Origin: Dechloromonas agitata is5
GTDB taxonomy: Bacteria; Pseudomonadota; Gammaproteobacteria; Burkholderiales; Rhodocyclaceae
DNA length: 64,000 nucleotides
Direction of reading: 5' to 3'
NCBI RefSeq assembly: GCF_000519045.1
Contig: NZ_KI912532.1
Span: 3,091,867 to 3,155,866 of the forward strand
Shown: positions 15,994 through 26,141 of the stretch, one piece after another
Numbering within the stretch: position 1 is the stretch's first letter
How the letters are laid out: each line of letters begins with the position of its first letter
Notes under the pieces: model-generated
The model's database searches: none
What the model was told of the DNA's origin: nothing
What the model saw: only the letters and a program-made list of their open reading frames with translations
Made by a program: the position numbers and the translations under genes

Positions 15994-17301
15994 TCACTCG
16001 AATTCGGCGGCTCCTTTGGGAGCCGTTTTCATTTTGAAGTACCGTTCAAGCATCGCCTTCAATTCCTGACTCCATTGGGCATGATCTCTGGATTGGCCTT
16101 GTGCGTATAGCACCGGAGCAACCTGCCGGAAAACGGCATGAATCTTTGGATCGAAATGCTGGTCATCTTCCCGTTCCATGATGCTCAACGTCTCTTCCAA
16201 TGACAAGGCTGGTTTATACGGGCGAACAGAGGTCAATGCGTCGAACACGTCGACCAGGGCAAAAATCCGTGCGGCCAACGGTATTGCCTCGCCAATGAGC
16301 CCATCCGGATACCCTTTCCCGTCGAAGCGTTCGTGATGATGCCGGATGGTCTTCTCTGCGCCAGCCAGCCAGGGATTGCCGGCGACGATCTCGATGCCGA
16401 GCATGGCGTGGGTCTTCATGACCTGAAATTCTTCGCTGGTCAGCCGTCCCGGTTTCAACAGAATCTGATCCGGAATGCCGATTTTTCCAACGTCGTGCAG
16501 AAAGGCGCCCAGCACCAGTTCGGCAATGGTTTCCTTGCCAACACCCAGTGCTTCGGCAAGTGAGACCGCATAGCAGGTAACCCGGTAGTTATGGGCGTCG
16601 GTATCTGCGTCACGCTTGGCGATGGCGTTTCCAAGGGAGCGCAGCAGCGAAAGATTGGATTCCAGGAGTCGAGACGACAATGCCACCGTTTGGCCCAGCA
16701 ATCCCGACATTAACGGGTAAAGCAACAGCGCTGCCGCGAATACTGATATCGAGGCCGTCAGCGCAGCCCCGCGAATCTGTTGTTCTCTCTCTTGCAGTGC
16801 CGAGCGGGACACCAGGCTGATTCCCTCGACATAGCCTGCAAGACGGCCATCACTGGTGGTCATCGGCAGAATGACCTGAACCAGTTCTTCGCCAGCCACC
16901 GAAAATCGTTTGCTATGGCTGCCTGGAGCTGGCGGCCATGGATGGCGCTGTTGTCGGGCGATCTCTTTCAGCGACTCGGGGAGTGACCGCCAAGCATCAA
17001 ACACCATCTCCGTATTGGGCGAAAAAACTCGAATCCCGACAAACTCATCGGTCAGCAACTGCGAAATCGCGGAATGGCTATCTCCTTTATCCCCGCCGAC
17101 CGCCATTTGCATGGCGGGCGACTCGAAATGCCTGACCCCCGCTATGGCGCGTTCAAGGGTGCGCTGCTCTACGCGATACGATTCGACCCAGTAGGCAAGA
17201 CCTCCCGCGAGACTGCCAACCAGGAGCGCACCTATACCGAGGCGCCGCGCCAACATGCGGCGCAATTGCCGGTGTGTCTGGGGCAGTTGAATAGCGTTCA
17301 T
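15994..17301 (-). CDS. Membrane HD-GYP domain cyclic-di-GMP phosphodiesterase
   Basis: 435 residues. Two membrane helices (about 20-40 and 175-200) enclose a periplasmic sensor region. The HD-GYP domain follows, with the HD motif in FLHDVGKIGIPD (about 265-276) and HHERFDGKGYPDGL (about 318-331). These are the metal-binding and signature residues of active c-di-GMP hydrolases. The gene converges on copK with only nine bases between stops. No operon partner is evident, so it may act as a stand-alone sensory phosphodiesterase. Confidence 0.9.
   Translation of the reverse strand: MNAIQLPQTHRQLRRMLARRLGIGALLVGSLAGGLAYWVESYRVEQRTLERAIAGVRHFESPAMQMAVGGDKGDSHSAISQLLTDEFVGIRVFSPNTEMVFDAWRSLPESLKEIARQQRHPWPPAPGSHSKRFSVAGEELVQVILPMTTSDGRLAGYVEGISLVSRSALQEREQQIRGAALTASISVFAAALLLYPLMSGLLGQTVALSSRLLESNLSLLRSLGNAIAKRDADTDAHNYRVTCYAVSLAEALGVGKETIAELVLGAFLHDVGKIGIPDQILLKPGRLTSEEFQVMKTHAMLGIEIVAGNPWLAGAEKTIRHHHERFDGKGYPDGLIGEAIPLAARIFALVDVFDALTSVRPYKPALSLEETLSIMEREDDQHFDPKIHAVFRQVAPVLYAQGQSRDHAQWSQELKAMLERYFKMKTAPKGAAEFE
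16008..16029 (+). terminator. Rho-independent terminator of copK, inside the convergent HD-GYP gene
   Basis: CGGCTCC/GGAGCCG forms a perfect 7-bp stem with a TTTG loop, followed by TTTT. It ends copK transcripts while also coding for the last residues of the HD-GYP protein on the other strand. Confidence 0.75.
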
Positions 17302-17404
17302 TTCAGATTCTGTAGCAGTTCCATGAAGTGCTTGAAGTGGCCGCTGACGCGATCGAGTGAGAATTGGTGCATTAACCCAGTTAAAAATGGTGCCGCCGGT
17401 GGCG

Positions 17405-17460
17405 ATGTCACAGATTCTTCATCGGTTCGTCACGCGCAGGTAACACAGCCCCCCTACCAT
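17405..17460 (+). promoter_or_regulatory. PhoB-box-like array and -10 element of the ptx operon
   Basis: Four units at an exact 11-bp period (cores TGTCAC 17406, CTTCAT 17417, CGTCAC 17428, GGTAAC 17439) resemble CTGTCAT-type Pho half-sites, the first best and the last weakest. TACCAT at 17455 sits ten bases behind the last unit, where a Pho-promoter -10 is expected. The ptxA start is 66 bases downstream. Confidence 0.6.
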
Positions 17461-17525
17461 GGCCTGGCAATTCGATTTTGTAATCGTCATCGCAGTTTGA
17501 TTGCGAAACCAACGAAGGACTCGCC

Positions 17526-19189
<1,664 letters not shown>

Positions 19190-19220
19190 GCACACATCGC
19201 ACAAGCAATCAGGAGTCTTC

Positions 19221-20018
19221 ATGCACGCTCAATTCGCACCGCTGCTGGACCGCCGGCAGCGCGCCTGGAACCGCTCGATGGTCTCCCTGGCCACCGTGCT
19301 GGCAATCGTCATCGCTTGCTGGTATTACGTTGGCCTGTTCGACGCCGAACGCCTGGGCGAAGGGATCCCCAGCCTGGCGTCACTGGTCGGCGAGATGTTT
19401 CCGCCGAACTTCAGCCAGGCCGGCTCCTGGGTCAAGCCACTGCTCGACACCCTGGCCATGAGCGTGGCCGGCACGGCGGTTGCGGTGCTGCTGTCGCTGC
19501 CACTGGCGGTGCTGGCAGCGCGCAATACCACGCCGCATCCGCTGGTCTACCAATGCGCCCGGGGCCTGCTGAACGGCTTGCGCTCGATCCCTGAACTCAT
19601 CATGGGCATCGTGTTCGTCGCTGCAGTCGGCTTCGGCGCGCTGCCGGGCGTGCTGGCGCTTGGCCTGCATTCGGTGGGCATGGTCGGCAAGTTCTTTGCC
19701 GAAGCCATCGAACATGCCGACCGCGCGCCGGTGGAAGCCGCGCGCGCCGCCGGTTGCAGCCCGCTGCAGGTGATCTTCCACGGCATCCTGCCGCAAGTCT
19801 TGCCGCAGATGGCCGATACAGCGATCTACCGCTGGGAATACAACTTCCGCGCCTCGACGGTCATGGGCATGGTCGGCGCCGGCGGCATCGGCTTCGAACT
19901 GATGGGATCGCTGCGCATCATGCAATACACGGATGTCTCGGCAATCCTGATCGTCATCCTCGTCATGGTGAGCCTGGTCGACGCCCTGAGCGCCTTCCTG
20001 CGCCGCACCTTCAAGTAA
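19221..20018 (+). CDS. ptxC: Phosphite ABC transporter permease PtxC (PhnE family)
   Basis: 265 residues from the ATG at 19221, preceded by CAGGAG. Five to six membrane helices. The EAA-loop interacting with the ATPase is visible as EAARAAGCSPLQVIFHGILPQVLP (a 20-residue region around 165-190), followed by FRASTVMGMVGAGGIG. Typical of PhnE-family permeases. It lies between ptxB and the phosphite dehydrogenase gene. Confidence 0.92.
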   Translation: MHAQFAPLLDRRQRAWNRSMVSLATVLAIVIACWYYVGLFDAERLGEGIPSLASLVGEMFPPNFSQAGSWVKPLLDTLAMSVAGTAVAVLLSLPLAVLAARNTTPHPLVYQCARGLLNGLRSIPELIMGIVFVAAVGFGALPGVLALGLHSVGMVGKFFAEAIEHADRAPVEAARAAGCSPLQVIFHGILPQVLPQMADTAIYRWEYNFRASTVMGMVGAGGIGFELMGSLRIMQYTDVSAILIVILVMVSLVDALSAFLRRTFK

Positions 20019-20039
20019 ATCATTTACGCAAATCGTTAC

Positions 20040-21047
20040 ATGAAACCCAAAGTCGTGCTCACCCACTGGGTGCATCCGGAAATCATCGAACTGCTGCAAG
20101 GCGTTGCCGAAGTCATTCCCAATACTTCGCGCGACACCCTGCCGCGCGAAGAAGTGCTGGCGCGCGCGCGCGATGCGCAAGCCATCATGGTCTTCATGCC
20201 CGACAGTATCGACGACGCCTTCCTGCAAGCCTGCCCGCAACTGAAAATCGTCGGCGCGGCGCTCAAGGGTTATGACAACTTCGACGTCGCCGCCTGCACC
20301 CGCCGCGGCATCTGGTTTTCCATCGTGCCCGACCTGCTGACCATCCCGACCGCGGAACTGACCATCGGCCTGCTGCTCGGGTTAACACGCCGCATGCTGG
20401 AAGGTGACCGCCAGATCCGCAGCAGCGGCTTTCAGGGGTGGCTCCCGCAGCTGTACGGCACGGGGCTCACCGGGCGTACGATCGGCATCATCGGCATGGG
20501 TGCGGTCGGCCGCGCCATCGCACAGCGGCTGGCTGGCTTCGACATGCAGATTCTGTATTGCGACCACGTTGCCCTGCCGACCGAACAGTCTGCGCAATGG
20601 AATGCGCGCCAAGTCGAACTCGATGAATTGCTGGCCGCCAGCGATTTCATCGTGCCGATGCTGCCGATGACGCCGGAGACCCTGCACCTGATCAATGCTG
20701 ACACGCTCGCCAGGATGCGTCCGGGAAGCTACCTGGTGAATGCCTGCCGCGGCTCGGTGGTCGATGAAGCCGCAGTCGTTGCAGCGCTCGCCAGCGGCCG
20801 CCTTGCCGGCTATGCCGCCGACGTGTTCGAGCTGGAAGAATGGGCACGGCCAGACCGGCCGCGCGCCATTCCGCAAGCCTTGCTGGACAATCCTGCACAA
20901 ACTTTTTTCACGCCGCACCTCGGTTCGGCCGTTGCCGAAGTGCGCCTGGAGATCGAACGTCAGGCCGCCTGCAACATTATCCAGGCGCTCAATGGCGAGG
21001 CGCCTGCCGGCGCCATCAACCGTCCCGGCAGGAAGACGGCGACATGA
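20040..21047 (+). CDS. ptxD: NAD-dependent phosphite dehydrogenase PtxD
   Basis: 335 residues, the length of known PtxD. It oxidises phosphite to phosphate with reduction of NAD+. The D-2-hydroxyacid-dehydrogenase fold shows the Rossmann motif [11 protein letters not shown] (about 149-159), an acidic residue after beta-2 (ILYCDH) consistent with NAD preference, and the catalytic Arg ([13 protein letters not shown]), Glu ([10 protein letters not shown]) and His (TPHLGSAV). Long stretches such as ACPQL+[13 protein letters not shown] and the segment TIPTAEL match PtxD rather than general dehydrogenases. The stop overlaps ptxE. Confidence 0.95.
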   Translation: MKPKVVLTHWVHPEIIELLQGVAEVIPNTSRDTLPREEVLARARDAQAIMVFMPDSIDDAFLQACPQLKIVGAALKGYDNFDVAACTRRGIWFSIVPDLLTIPTAELTIGLLLGLTRRMLEGDRQIRSSGFQGWLPQLYGTGLTGRTIGIIGMGAVGRAIAQRLAGFDMQILYCDHVALPTEQSAQWNARQVELDELLAASDFIVPMLPMTPETLHLINADTLARMRPGSYLVNACRGSVVDEAAVVAALASGRLAGYAADVFELEEWARPDRPRAIPQALLDNPAQTFFTPHLGSAVAEVRLEIERQAACNIIQALNGEAPAGAINRPGRKTAT

Positions 21048-21931
21048 TCAACCTGGAGTGCGTCGCCACATTCCTTGCGGTCGCAAATCAGGGGGGATTC
21101 CGCGAGGCGGCCAGGCAGACTGGCCAGTCGCAACCGGCCGTCACGCAACATATCAAGCGGCTCGAGCAATCGCTCAAGGTGGCGCTGATCCAGCGCAGCA
21201 ATGCCGGCTGCACACTGACGCCGGAAGGCACTTCATTCCTGCCCTACGCTAAACATCTGGTACGCGCCGGCGCCCGCGCGCAAGCCTTGTTCGACAAGAC
21301 AGTCCTCAGCATCGGCGCCAGTTCCAATACCGGCATCTACTTGCTGCAGCCGCGTCTGCGCGCCTACCGCGACCGCGTTGCGCACAAGCTCCAGATAGCT
21401 ATTGGCAGCAACAACCGCATCGCCGAGCAACTGCAGAATTTCGAGATCGACGTCGCCATCATGGAATGGTGGGATCCACGCCCCGGCTTTACCGCCACCG
21501 TCTGGCATCGCGAGGAATTGCAGGTCATCGTGCCGCCCGACCATCCCTGGGCCGGGCGCACCAGCATTCCACGCAACTGGCTGTGCGGGCAGGCGCTACT
21601 GGGCGGCGAAGCCGGCAGCGGCACAGGGCGGCTGCTGCAGTCCTATTTCGGCGACGATGCGCGCAACATCGGGATCGCCATGCAACTTGGCAGCACCGAA
21701 GCGGTCAAGCATGCGGTGCGGGCCGGACTCGGCATCTCGCTCGTGATGGCGGCCGCCGTGACCGATGAAAACCGCGATGGCAGTCTGCGGGCAATTCCCC
21801 TCGAAGGCGGCGCACTGCACAAGGACCTGTACGTGATCAGCCGCGAGGACCTCTTGCCGGACGCGCCGGCGCGTCATTTTTGCGAATTTTTGCTGCAGGG
21901 TGAAACCGCGCCGCTGGCGCCCGCACCCTAG
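21044..21931 (+). CDS. ptxE: LysR-type regulator PtxE
   Basis: 295 residues. The N-terminal winged helix-turn-helix (about 1-60: [32 protein letters not shown]) is standard LysR, followed by a co-inducer-binding domain. Position as the last gene of ptxABCDE, overlapping ptxD by four bases, fits PtxE. In other bacteria its role in ptx control is minor or unclear, and the Pho-type promoter here suggests that phosphate starvation is the main signal. It converges on the old yellow enzyme gene with a four-base overlap. Confidence 0.88.
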   Translation: MINLECVATFLAVANQGGFREAARQTGQSQPAVTQHIKRLEQSLKVALIQRSNAGCTLTPEGTSFLPYAKHLVRAGARAQALFDKTVLSIGASSNTGIYLLQPRLRAYRDRVAHKLQIAIGSNNRIAEQLQNFEIDVAIMEWWDPRPGFTATVWHREELQVIVPPDHPWAGRTSIPRNWLCGQALLGGEAGSGTGRLLQSYFGDDARNIGIAMQLGSTEAVKHAVRAGLGISLVMAAAVTDENRDGSLRAIPLEGGALHKDLYVISREDLLPDAPARHFCEFLLQGETAPLAPAP

Positions 21932-23034
21932 CTGATCCGGGCGTCGCGAAACAGCGCCTTGAGCTCGCGCGGCTGACAACGCCAGTACTGCGGCGGCGCA
22001 TCCACTTGCGCGCCCAGTTCGGCGGCCGCATGCCAAGGCCAGCGCGGGTCGTACAGGATGCCGCGCGCCAGCGCCACCATGTCGGCCTGGCCGCTGGCGA
22101 CGATGGACTCGGCATGCCGTGCTTCGGTAATCAGGCCGACGGCAATGGTCGGCATGCCGACGTCCCGCTTCAATCTTTCCGCGAACGGCACCTGGTAACC
22201 CGGGCTTAGGGAAATTTTTTGCTGTGGCGACAGCCCGCCGGTGGACACGTCCAGAAAATCGCAGCCGCGCACTTTCAGAGCGGCGGCAAATGCCAAAGTT
22301 TGCTCGATATCCCAGCCATCTTCGACCCAGTCGGTTGCCGAGACGCGGATGCCGACCGGCCGGCCGGCCGGAAAGGCTGCACGCACCGCCTCGAATACTT
22401 CCAAGGGAAAACGCATGCGATTTTCCAGCGACCCGCCATAGGCATCGTCACGCCGGTTAGAAAGCGGCGAAAGGAACTGGTGCAGCAGGTATCCATGCGC
22501 GCCATGGACTTCGATGGCATCGATGCCGATACGGGCCGCGCGCGCCGCGGCCGCAGCAAAGGCCTGGCGAATGCGCACAAGGCCAGCCGCATCCAGCGCC
22601 TGCGGCGCTTCATTGCCGGGAGTGAAAGGCAAGGCCGAGGGCGCCCACGTGCGCCAGCCGCCTTCGCCAGACGGGCGCAGCTGCCCGCCCAGCCAGGGTG
22701 GAACAGTGGATGCCTTGCGGCCGGCATGCGCCAGCTGCACTGCAATCGGCATGGCCGAATGCCGGCGCACTTGCGCCAGCGTGGACGCCAGCGCCTGCTC
22801 GTTCTCATCTGACCACAGGCCGAGATCTTGCGCCGAAATGCGGCCCTCTGCCTCAACGGCGGTAGCCTCGATGATCAGCATGCCGGCGCCGGAAAGCGCC
22901 AGCTGGCCCAGGTGCATCAGGTGCCAGGATGTGGCATTGCCGTCCTGTGCCGAATACTGGCACATCGGCGCTATCACGATACGGTTGGGCAGTGTCAGCG
23001 TTCCAAGTTCGATGGGAGCGAAAAGGGTACTCAT
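21928..23034 (-). CDS. Old yellow enzyme, YqjM/NamA-type NADH:flavin oxidoreductase
   Basis: 368 residues. TIM-barrel FMN enzyme with the YqjM-class features: C25 in APMCQYSA, the substrate-binding pair in EVHGAHGYLLHQFLSP, SNRRDDAYGGSLENR, and the FMN phosphate-binding end VALARGILYDP. Such enzymes reduce activated C=C bonds of enones and nitro compounds and protect against electrophiles. Its 3' end overlaps that of ptxE. No cognate regulator is adjacent. Confidence 0.93.
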   Translation of the reverse strand: MSTLFAPIELGTLTLPNRIVIAPMCQYSAQDGNATSWHLMHLGQLALSGAGMLIIEATAVEAEGRISAQDLGLWSDENEQALASTLAQVRRHSAMPIAVQLAHAGRKASTVPPWLGGQLRPSGEGGWRTWAPSALPFTPGNEAPQALDAAGLVRIRQAFAAAAARAARIGIDAIEVHGAHGYLLHQFLSPLSNRRDDAYGGSLENRMRFPLEVFEAVRAAFPAGRPVGIRVSATDWVEDGWDIEQTLAFAAALKVRGCDFLDVSTGGLSPQQKISLSPGYQVPFAERLKRDVGMPTIAVGLITEARHAESIVASGQADMVALARGILYDPRWPWHAAAELGAQVDAPPQYWRCQPRELKALFRDARIS

Positions 23035-23122
23035 GGGTTGGCAGTCTTCTTCATGTCCAGTCCTGGACGGTCAGATCATGATACCCAACATTGCTACCCG
23101 CCGTGAGCGAGGCGGGCGGCCA

Positions 23123-23710
23123 TCACTGCCCTGCGGGTGCCGGCTGCGCCAGCAGTCGGTCGATCTCCTGCTGCAAGCCCTTGTTTGCTGGGCCGGTCAT
23201 GCTCGAATAAGCGCTCGCCACCTTGCCGTCGCGCCCGATCAGGTACTTATAGAAGTTCCAGCCCGGCTCTTTGCCGGTGGCAGCGGCCAGTTGTCGGTAA
23301 AAGGGCGACGCCTGCGCCCCCTTGACCGAGCTCTTGGCAAACATCGGGAATTTCACGCCAAAGGTATTTTGGCAAAAAGCCCCGATTTGCTGGTTGCTGC
23401 CGGTTTCCTGCTTGAAGTCGTTGGAAGGAAAACCGAGCACCACCAGACCCTGGTCCTTGTGGCGTGCATACAGCGCTTCCAGACCGGCGTATTGGCCCGT
23501 GAAACCGCAATAGCTTGCCGTATTTACGACTAACAACACTTTGCCGGTGTACTGGCAAAGCGACTGCGGTTGATCGTCTTGCAATCGCGGAAAGGTATGT
23601 TGCAGCAGCGGCGGGCAGGAAGTGCGGCCGGCGGCGCTGGCTGCGTTAGAGAACGCCAGCGTACTGGACAACACTACCGCGGCAATGCTGTGGAAACGAT
23701 TGAAATACAT
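23123..23710 (-). CDS. Exported glutathione peroxidase family protein
   Basis: 195 residues from the ATG at 23710, giving a clean signal peptide (about 1-26, ASA). The thioredoxin-like domain has the peroxidatic cysteine C68 in NTASYCGFTGQY, the LGFPSNDFKQETG segment with the family's Gln region, and the WNFYKYLIGRDGKV strand. Most bacterial homologues (BtuE) are cytoplasmic, so export is notable; it would use a periplasmic thiol donor, probably thioredoxin-like. It stands alone on the minus strand. Confidence 0.88.
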   Translation of the reverse strand: MYFNRFHSIAAVVLSSTLAFSNAASAAGRTSCPPLLQHTFPRLQDDQPQSLCQYTGKVLLVVNTASYCGFTGQYAGLEALYARHKDQGLVVLGFPSNDFKQETGSNQQIGAFCQNTFGVKFPMFAKSSVKGAQASPFYRQLAAATGKEPGWNFYKYLIGRDGKVASAYSSMTGPANKGLQQEIDRLLAQPAPAGQ

Positions 23711-23877
23711 GGGCCGGCTCCCGTAATTGCGTATGCCCAGTGCCCCTGGCCAGGACCAGGCATGGACCATTTTGTCGAACTTGCGGAAATTCATTCCCTA
23801 CAAGGCCTGTGTTTCAGAAATTCCGACTTCACTACTTTCTATTCTATTGCAATTTTTTGGGTAGGGCCTTGGCAAGC

Positions 23878-23896
23878 CGTCCTCTTTAATAGGACG
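23878..23896 (-). terminator. Hairpin downstream of the FlgB-like gene
   Basis: CGTCCT and AGGACG form a 6-bp stem around a 7-base loop, 16-34 bases beyond the stop of the minus-strand FlgB-like gene. No T-run follows directly; weak terminator candidate. Confidence 0.35.
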
Positions 23897-23911
23897 CCTT
23901 AGACAGATCCT

Positions 23912-24499
23912 TCAATTTTCAGCCATTTTCTGTCGTTCGACATCCATTTCCACCGTGTTGCCATCAGTAGCCGCTTGGTAAGGTACGTGATACTTTAGTG
24001 GGAATGGTGATGTTTGCCCGGTGCCCGAGAGATGTCCGGTAGCCGTGCTCGTCAATGGCAACGATGAGGAGGCACCTTGAACGATTTTGGCAGCCTCTTC
24101 AATGTCAATATCAACGGCCTTATAACCTGGAGTATCGGCATTGGCGATGTTCGAGGCCAGGAGTTGCTGCCGATAGACACGAACACCCAGCATTTTCTGC
24201 TGAAAATTGTGACCGGCATGACCGCCTTGTCCAACTGTGAAGTGATTGGGATGGGCTGACGCCGTGCTGGAGGCCATTCCGGAAGAATGCCCAGTGTGCC
24301 CAACTACCCCGGCACCTTGTCCGCCATGATTGCCATGACTGACCACTGGGTTGTTTGCCTGCTGAACAATCGCCTGATTCAAGGCCTCGGAAAACCCTCC
24401 GTTGTTGGCCCCCCCCGAGGACGCACTATGTCCCTCGTGCCCTCCTTGAACAGAAGTAGATGGGGGAATTGCCGGTGGGATAGGAGGGGCTCCAGCCAT
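23912..24499 (-). CDS. His/Gly-rich protein with truncated FlgB-like domain
   Basis: 195 residues. The first 100 are low-complexity, rich in Gly, Ser, Pro and His (HEGHS, HGNHGG, HTGHSS, HAGHN). The next 90 match the flagellar rod protein FlgB: RQQLLASNIANADTPGYKAVDID, PLKYHVPYQ and NTVEMDVERQKMAEN. FlgB normally continues for about 35 more residues (the C-terminal helix that builds the rod), but here a stop follows AEN. No flagellar genes are near. It could be a decayed flgB, or a secreted protein using a rod-type export signal, possibly metal-binding. Real coding is likely from codon use. Confidence 0.65.
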   Translation of the reverse strand: MAGAPPIPPAIPPSTSVQGGHEGHSASSGGANNGGFSEALNQAIVQQANNPVVSHGNHGGQGAGVVGHTGHSSGMASSTASAHPNHFTVGQGGHAGHNFQQKMLGVRVYRQQLLASNIANADTPGYKAVDIDIEEAAKIVQGASSSLPLTSTATGHLSGTGQTSPFPLKYHVPYQAATDGNTVEMDVERQKMAEN

Positions 24500-24507
24500 G
24501 ACACTGA

Positions 24508-24750
24508 TTACTCGTTCATGATCAGGATGGCCTTCACCGGATCAATCTGGCCGACGCCATGCCATTTCAGATCGCTGTTTGCTACGGCCGGCTTTGCCAG
24601 GCATCCATGATTGCATTCGATGATCCAGCGTTTCTGAAGCACCGTTCGACAATAGTTGTAGGTCAGCAGCTTCGGGTCACTGCCGACCGCAAGCGCCAGC
24701 GTGCGACATACACATCGATCGCCGTGCTCTGCCGGTTTGTGGATATCCAT
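24508..24750 (-). CDS. Small cysteine-rich hypothetical protein
   Basis: 80 residues with five cysteines (CVC near 13-15, NYC, ECNHGC) and no signal peptide. The stop is eight bases before the FlgB-like start, and codon use resembles that of genuine genes here. No strong ribosome site is seen. I recognise no family; it could bind metal through the cysteines, which is speculation. Confidence 0.45.
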   Translation of the reverse strand: MDIHKPAEHGDRCVCRTLALAVGSDPKLLTYNYCRTVLQKRWIIECNHGCLAKPAVANSDLKWHGVGQIDPVKAILIMNE

Positions 24751-24763
24751 GACTGAAATGCCG

Positions 24764-24783
24764 AGGCCTCGATTCCGAGGCCT
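24764..24783 (-). terminator. Perfect hairpin behind the small secreted protein gene
   Basis: AGGCCTCG-ATTC-CGAGGCCT is a perfect 8-bp stem, 12 bases beyond the stop of the minus-strand gene at 24795. It lacks a T-run on that strand but has TTT on the plus strand. Likely a transcript end or pause signal. Confidence 0.5.
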
Positions 24784-24794
24784 TTACTGGGCAG

Positions 24795-25043
24795 TTACTT
24801 TCCATCTCGCGGATGGAAATGTTTGCTCTTGTCCTTGGCTGCGTTCGGCTTGTCAGCCTTTGCATCCGGCATGCTTTGCGGCATTCCGGTTTTTTCCTGG
24901 ACATGGGAATGTGGCTTGGAAGCAGCCTTGTCAGCCTGTCCTTCGGCAGCCTTCGGCGCAGCGGCCTTTTCGTCGGCGAAGACGACGCCGGTCATCGTGG
25001 TGCCAGCAAACAGAACGGCGGCAATGAGGGAGGAAACTTTCAT
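24795..25043 (-). CDS. Small exported Ala/Lys-rich hypothetical protein
   Basis: 82 residues with a well-placed AGGAG and a signal peptide (about 1-23, VFA). The mature part is disordered-looking, rich in Ala, Lys, Asp and Pro, with a few histidines (PHSHVQEKTG and a final KHFHPRDGK). No known domain. Position in a metal-resistance island makes a periplasmic metal-related role possible, without direct evidence. Confidence 0.65.
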   Translation of the reverse strand: MKVSSLIAAVLFAGTTMTGVVFADEKAAAPKAAEGQADKAASKPHSHVQEKTGMPQSMPDAKADKPNAAKDKSKHFHPRDGK

Positions 25044-25119
25044 GATCTTGACTCCTGAGTTTTGGGGATTTCAACGGTCCGAATCGAATGGACAGATTCA
25101 GTTTGTGCTTCTGTCACTG

Positions 25120-25377
25120 TCAACAAGGTGACTTGTCGATTACATTGTTGTCAGGAAGCATGGCCAAATACGGATTCACCAAATGCACGATTGCGTCGGC
25201 AAGCGCATCGCGCAATTGCCGTTCGCAACACCCCATCAAAATTCCGTCCTCCAGCGCATCCTGGGCCATCTGGCGAAGTTCATCCAGGTTCTCATTGAGC
25301 ACCTTGATTTTTTCCGTACAGGCAATGACCTTGCCGGAAGAGTCTTGCCAGCGCACCGACCCCGACGAACTCATCAT
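25120..25377 (-). CDS. Conserved small hypothetical protein
   Basis: 85 residues from the ATG at 25377 (a second ATG follows directly). The core SGKVIACTEKIKVLNENLDELRQMAQDALEDGILMGCCERQLRDAL is a helical motif I associate with uncharacterised betaproteobacterial proteins. It starts five bases after the stop of the phasin-like gene, so the two are coupled. No signal peptide or membrane helix. Three cysteines are present in the body. Confidence 0.65.
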   Translation of the reverse strand: MMSSSGSVRWQDSSGKVIACTEKIKVLNENLDELRQMAQDALEDGILMGCCERQLRDALADAIVHLVNPYLAMLPDNNVIDKSPC

Positions 25378-25382
25378 CGAGT

Positions 25383-25679
25383 TCACTTTGTCGAATGTTG
25401 GGCTAGTACCTGCAAAACCCGGTGCTGGTACTCCATGCTGTCGAGGGTGTATGCCTTCCAATACTCGATGGATAAATTGCCGACTGCAGCCCACCATGCC
25501 CCGCTTTGCCCAGGATCATCCAGAGACAGCGATGAAGTTTGCTCAAGGAGTTCCTTGAGCGGGGAAAACTGCGTGGAAACCATCTTTTCCAAACAATCGA
25601 GATTCACGCCAACCAACTGGGAAACCAAATGGAAGTCGGGGGATGTGTTGAAAATTGCGAACGAATTGTGTGCGGACAT
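25383..25679 (-). CDS. Phasin-like small helical protein
   Basis: 98 residues with a strong ribosome site (GGGAG six bases upstream). The pattern VSQLVGVNLDCLEKMVSTQFSPLKELLEQ resembles the amphipathic helix of phasin_2-type proteins that coat polyhydroxyalkanoate granules, but the match is partial and the protein is shorter than usual. No pha genes lie near. Coupled to the following small gene. Granule association is therefore a hypothesis. Confidence 0.6.
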   Translation of the reverse strand: MSAHNSFAIFNTSPDFHLVSQLVGVNLDCLEKMVSTQFSPLKELLEQTSSLSLDDPGQSGAWWAAVGNLSIEYWKAYTLDSMEYQHRVLQVLAQHSTK

Positions 25680-25824
25680 GATTTTCTCCCTGCGGCACGA
25701 TCAAGGCCCATTGCCTCGTAGGGGGAGTTTGCCTGTGGGTAGCTGTCGCACCCATAACGGGAACATTACAACTCGGTCACTGTTTCGTCAGCTTGTTGCC
25801 GTGCTGTTCACTGGGAGCGATTAT

Positions 25825-26085
25825 CTATTGAGTCTGGGCACTTAGCCCCAGAAAGACCTGTTGCCTCCGCCTCTCGAATTCGCCTGCGGAAACCTGCCAC
25901 TGTGGGTTATGGGGGGAGTTCAGTTCGACAGCGACAATCCGACGCACATAAGCCAGCGCGGATGCCTTGTCTCGCGTAAGCCGCAACAGATCCGGCATTG
26001 CCGCATCGAAGGCATCGCGATGATGGTCTCTCAGATCGGTGGTGAGCACCACAAGAATGGCAACGGCATCCTCAAACGGTCGCAT
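25825..26085 (-). CDS. Small hypothetical protein
   Basis: 86 residues, mainly helical, rich in Arg, Asp and Ala, without signal peptide or cysteines. Lies between the small-gene patch and the copper efflux operon, same strand. Only weak ribosome-site similarity (AAGAAGAC). I recognise no family; coding status is probable but not certain. Confidence 0.45.
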   Translation of the reverse strand: MRPFEDAVAILVVLTTDLRDHHRDAFDAAMPDLLRLTRDKASALAYVRRIVAVELNSPHNPQWQVSAGEFERRRQQVFLGLSAQTQ

Positions 26086-26141
26086 TGAATCGTCTTCTTT
26101 GGACAGTTTCCCCCCTGATAGTGCTTTGTTTGAAGCATCCG

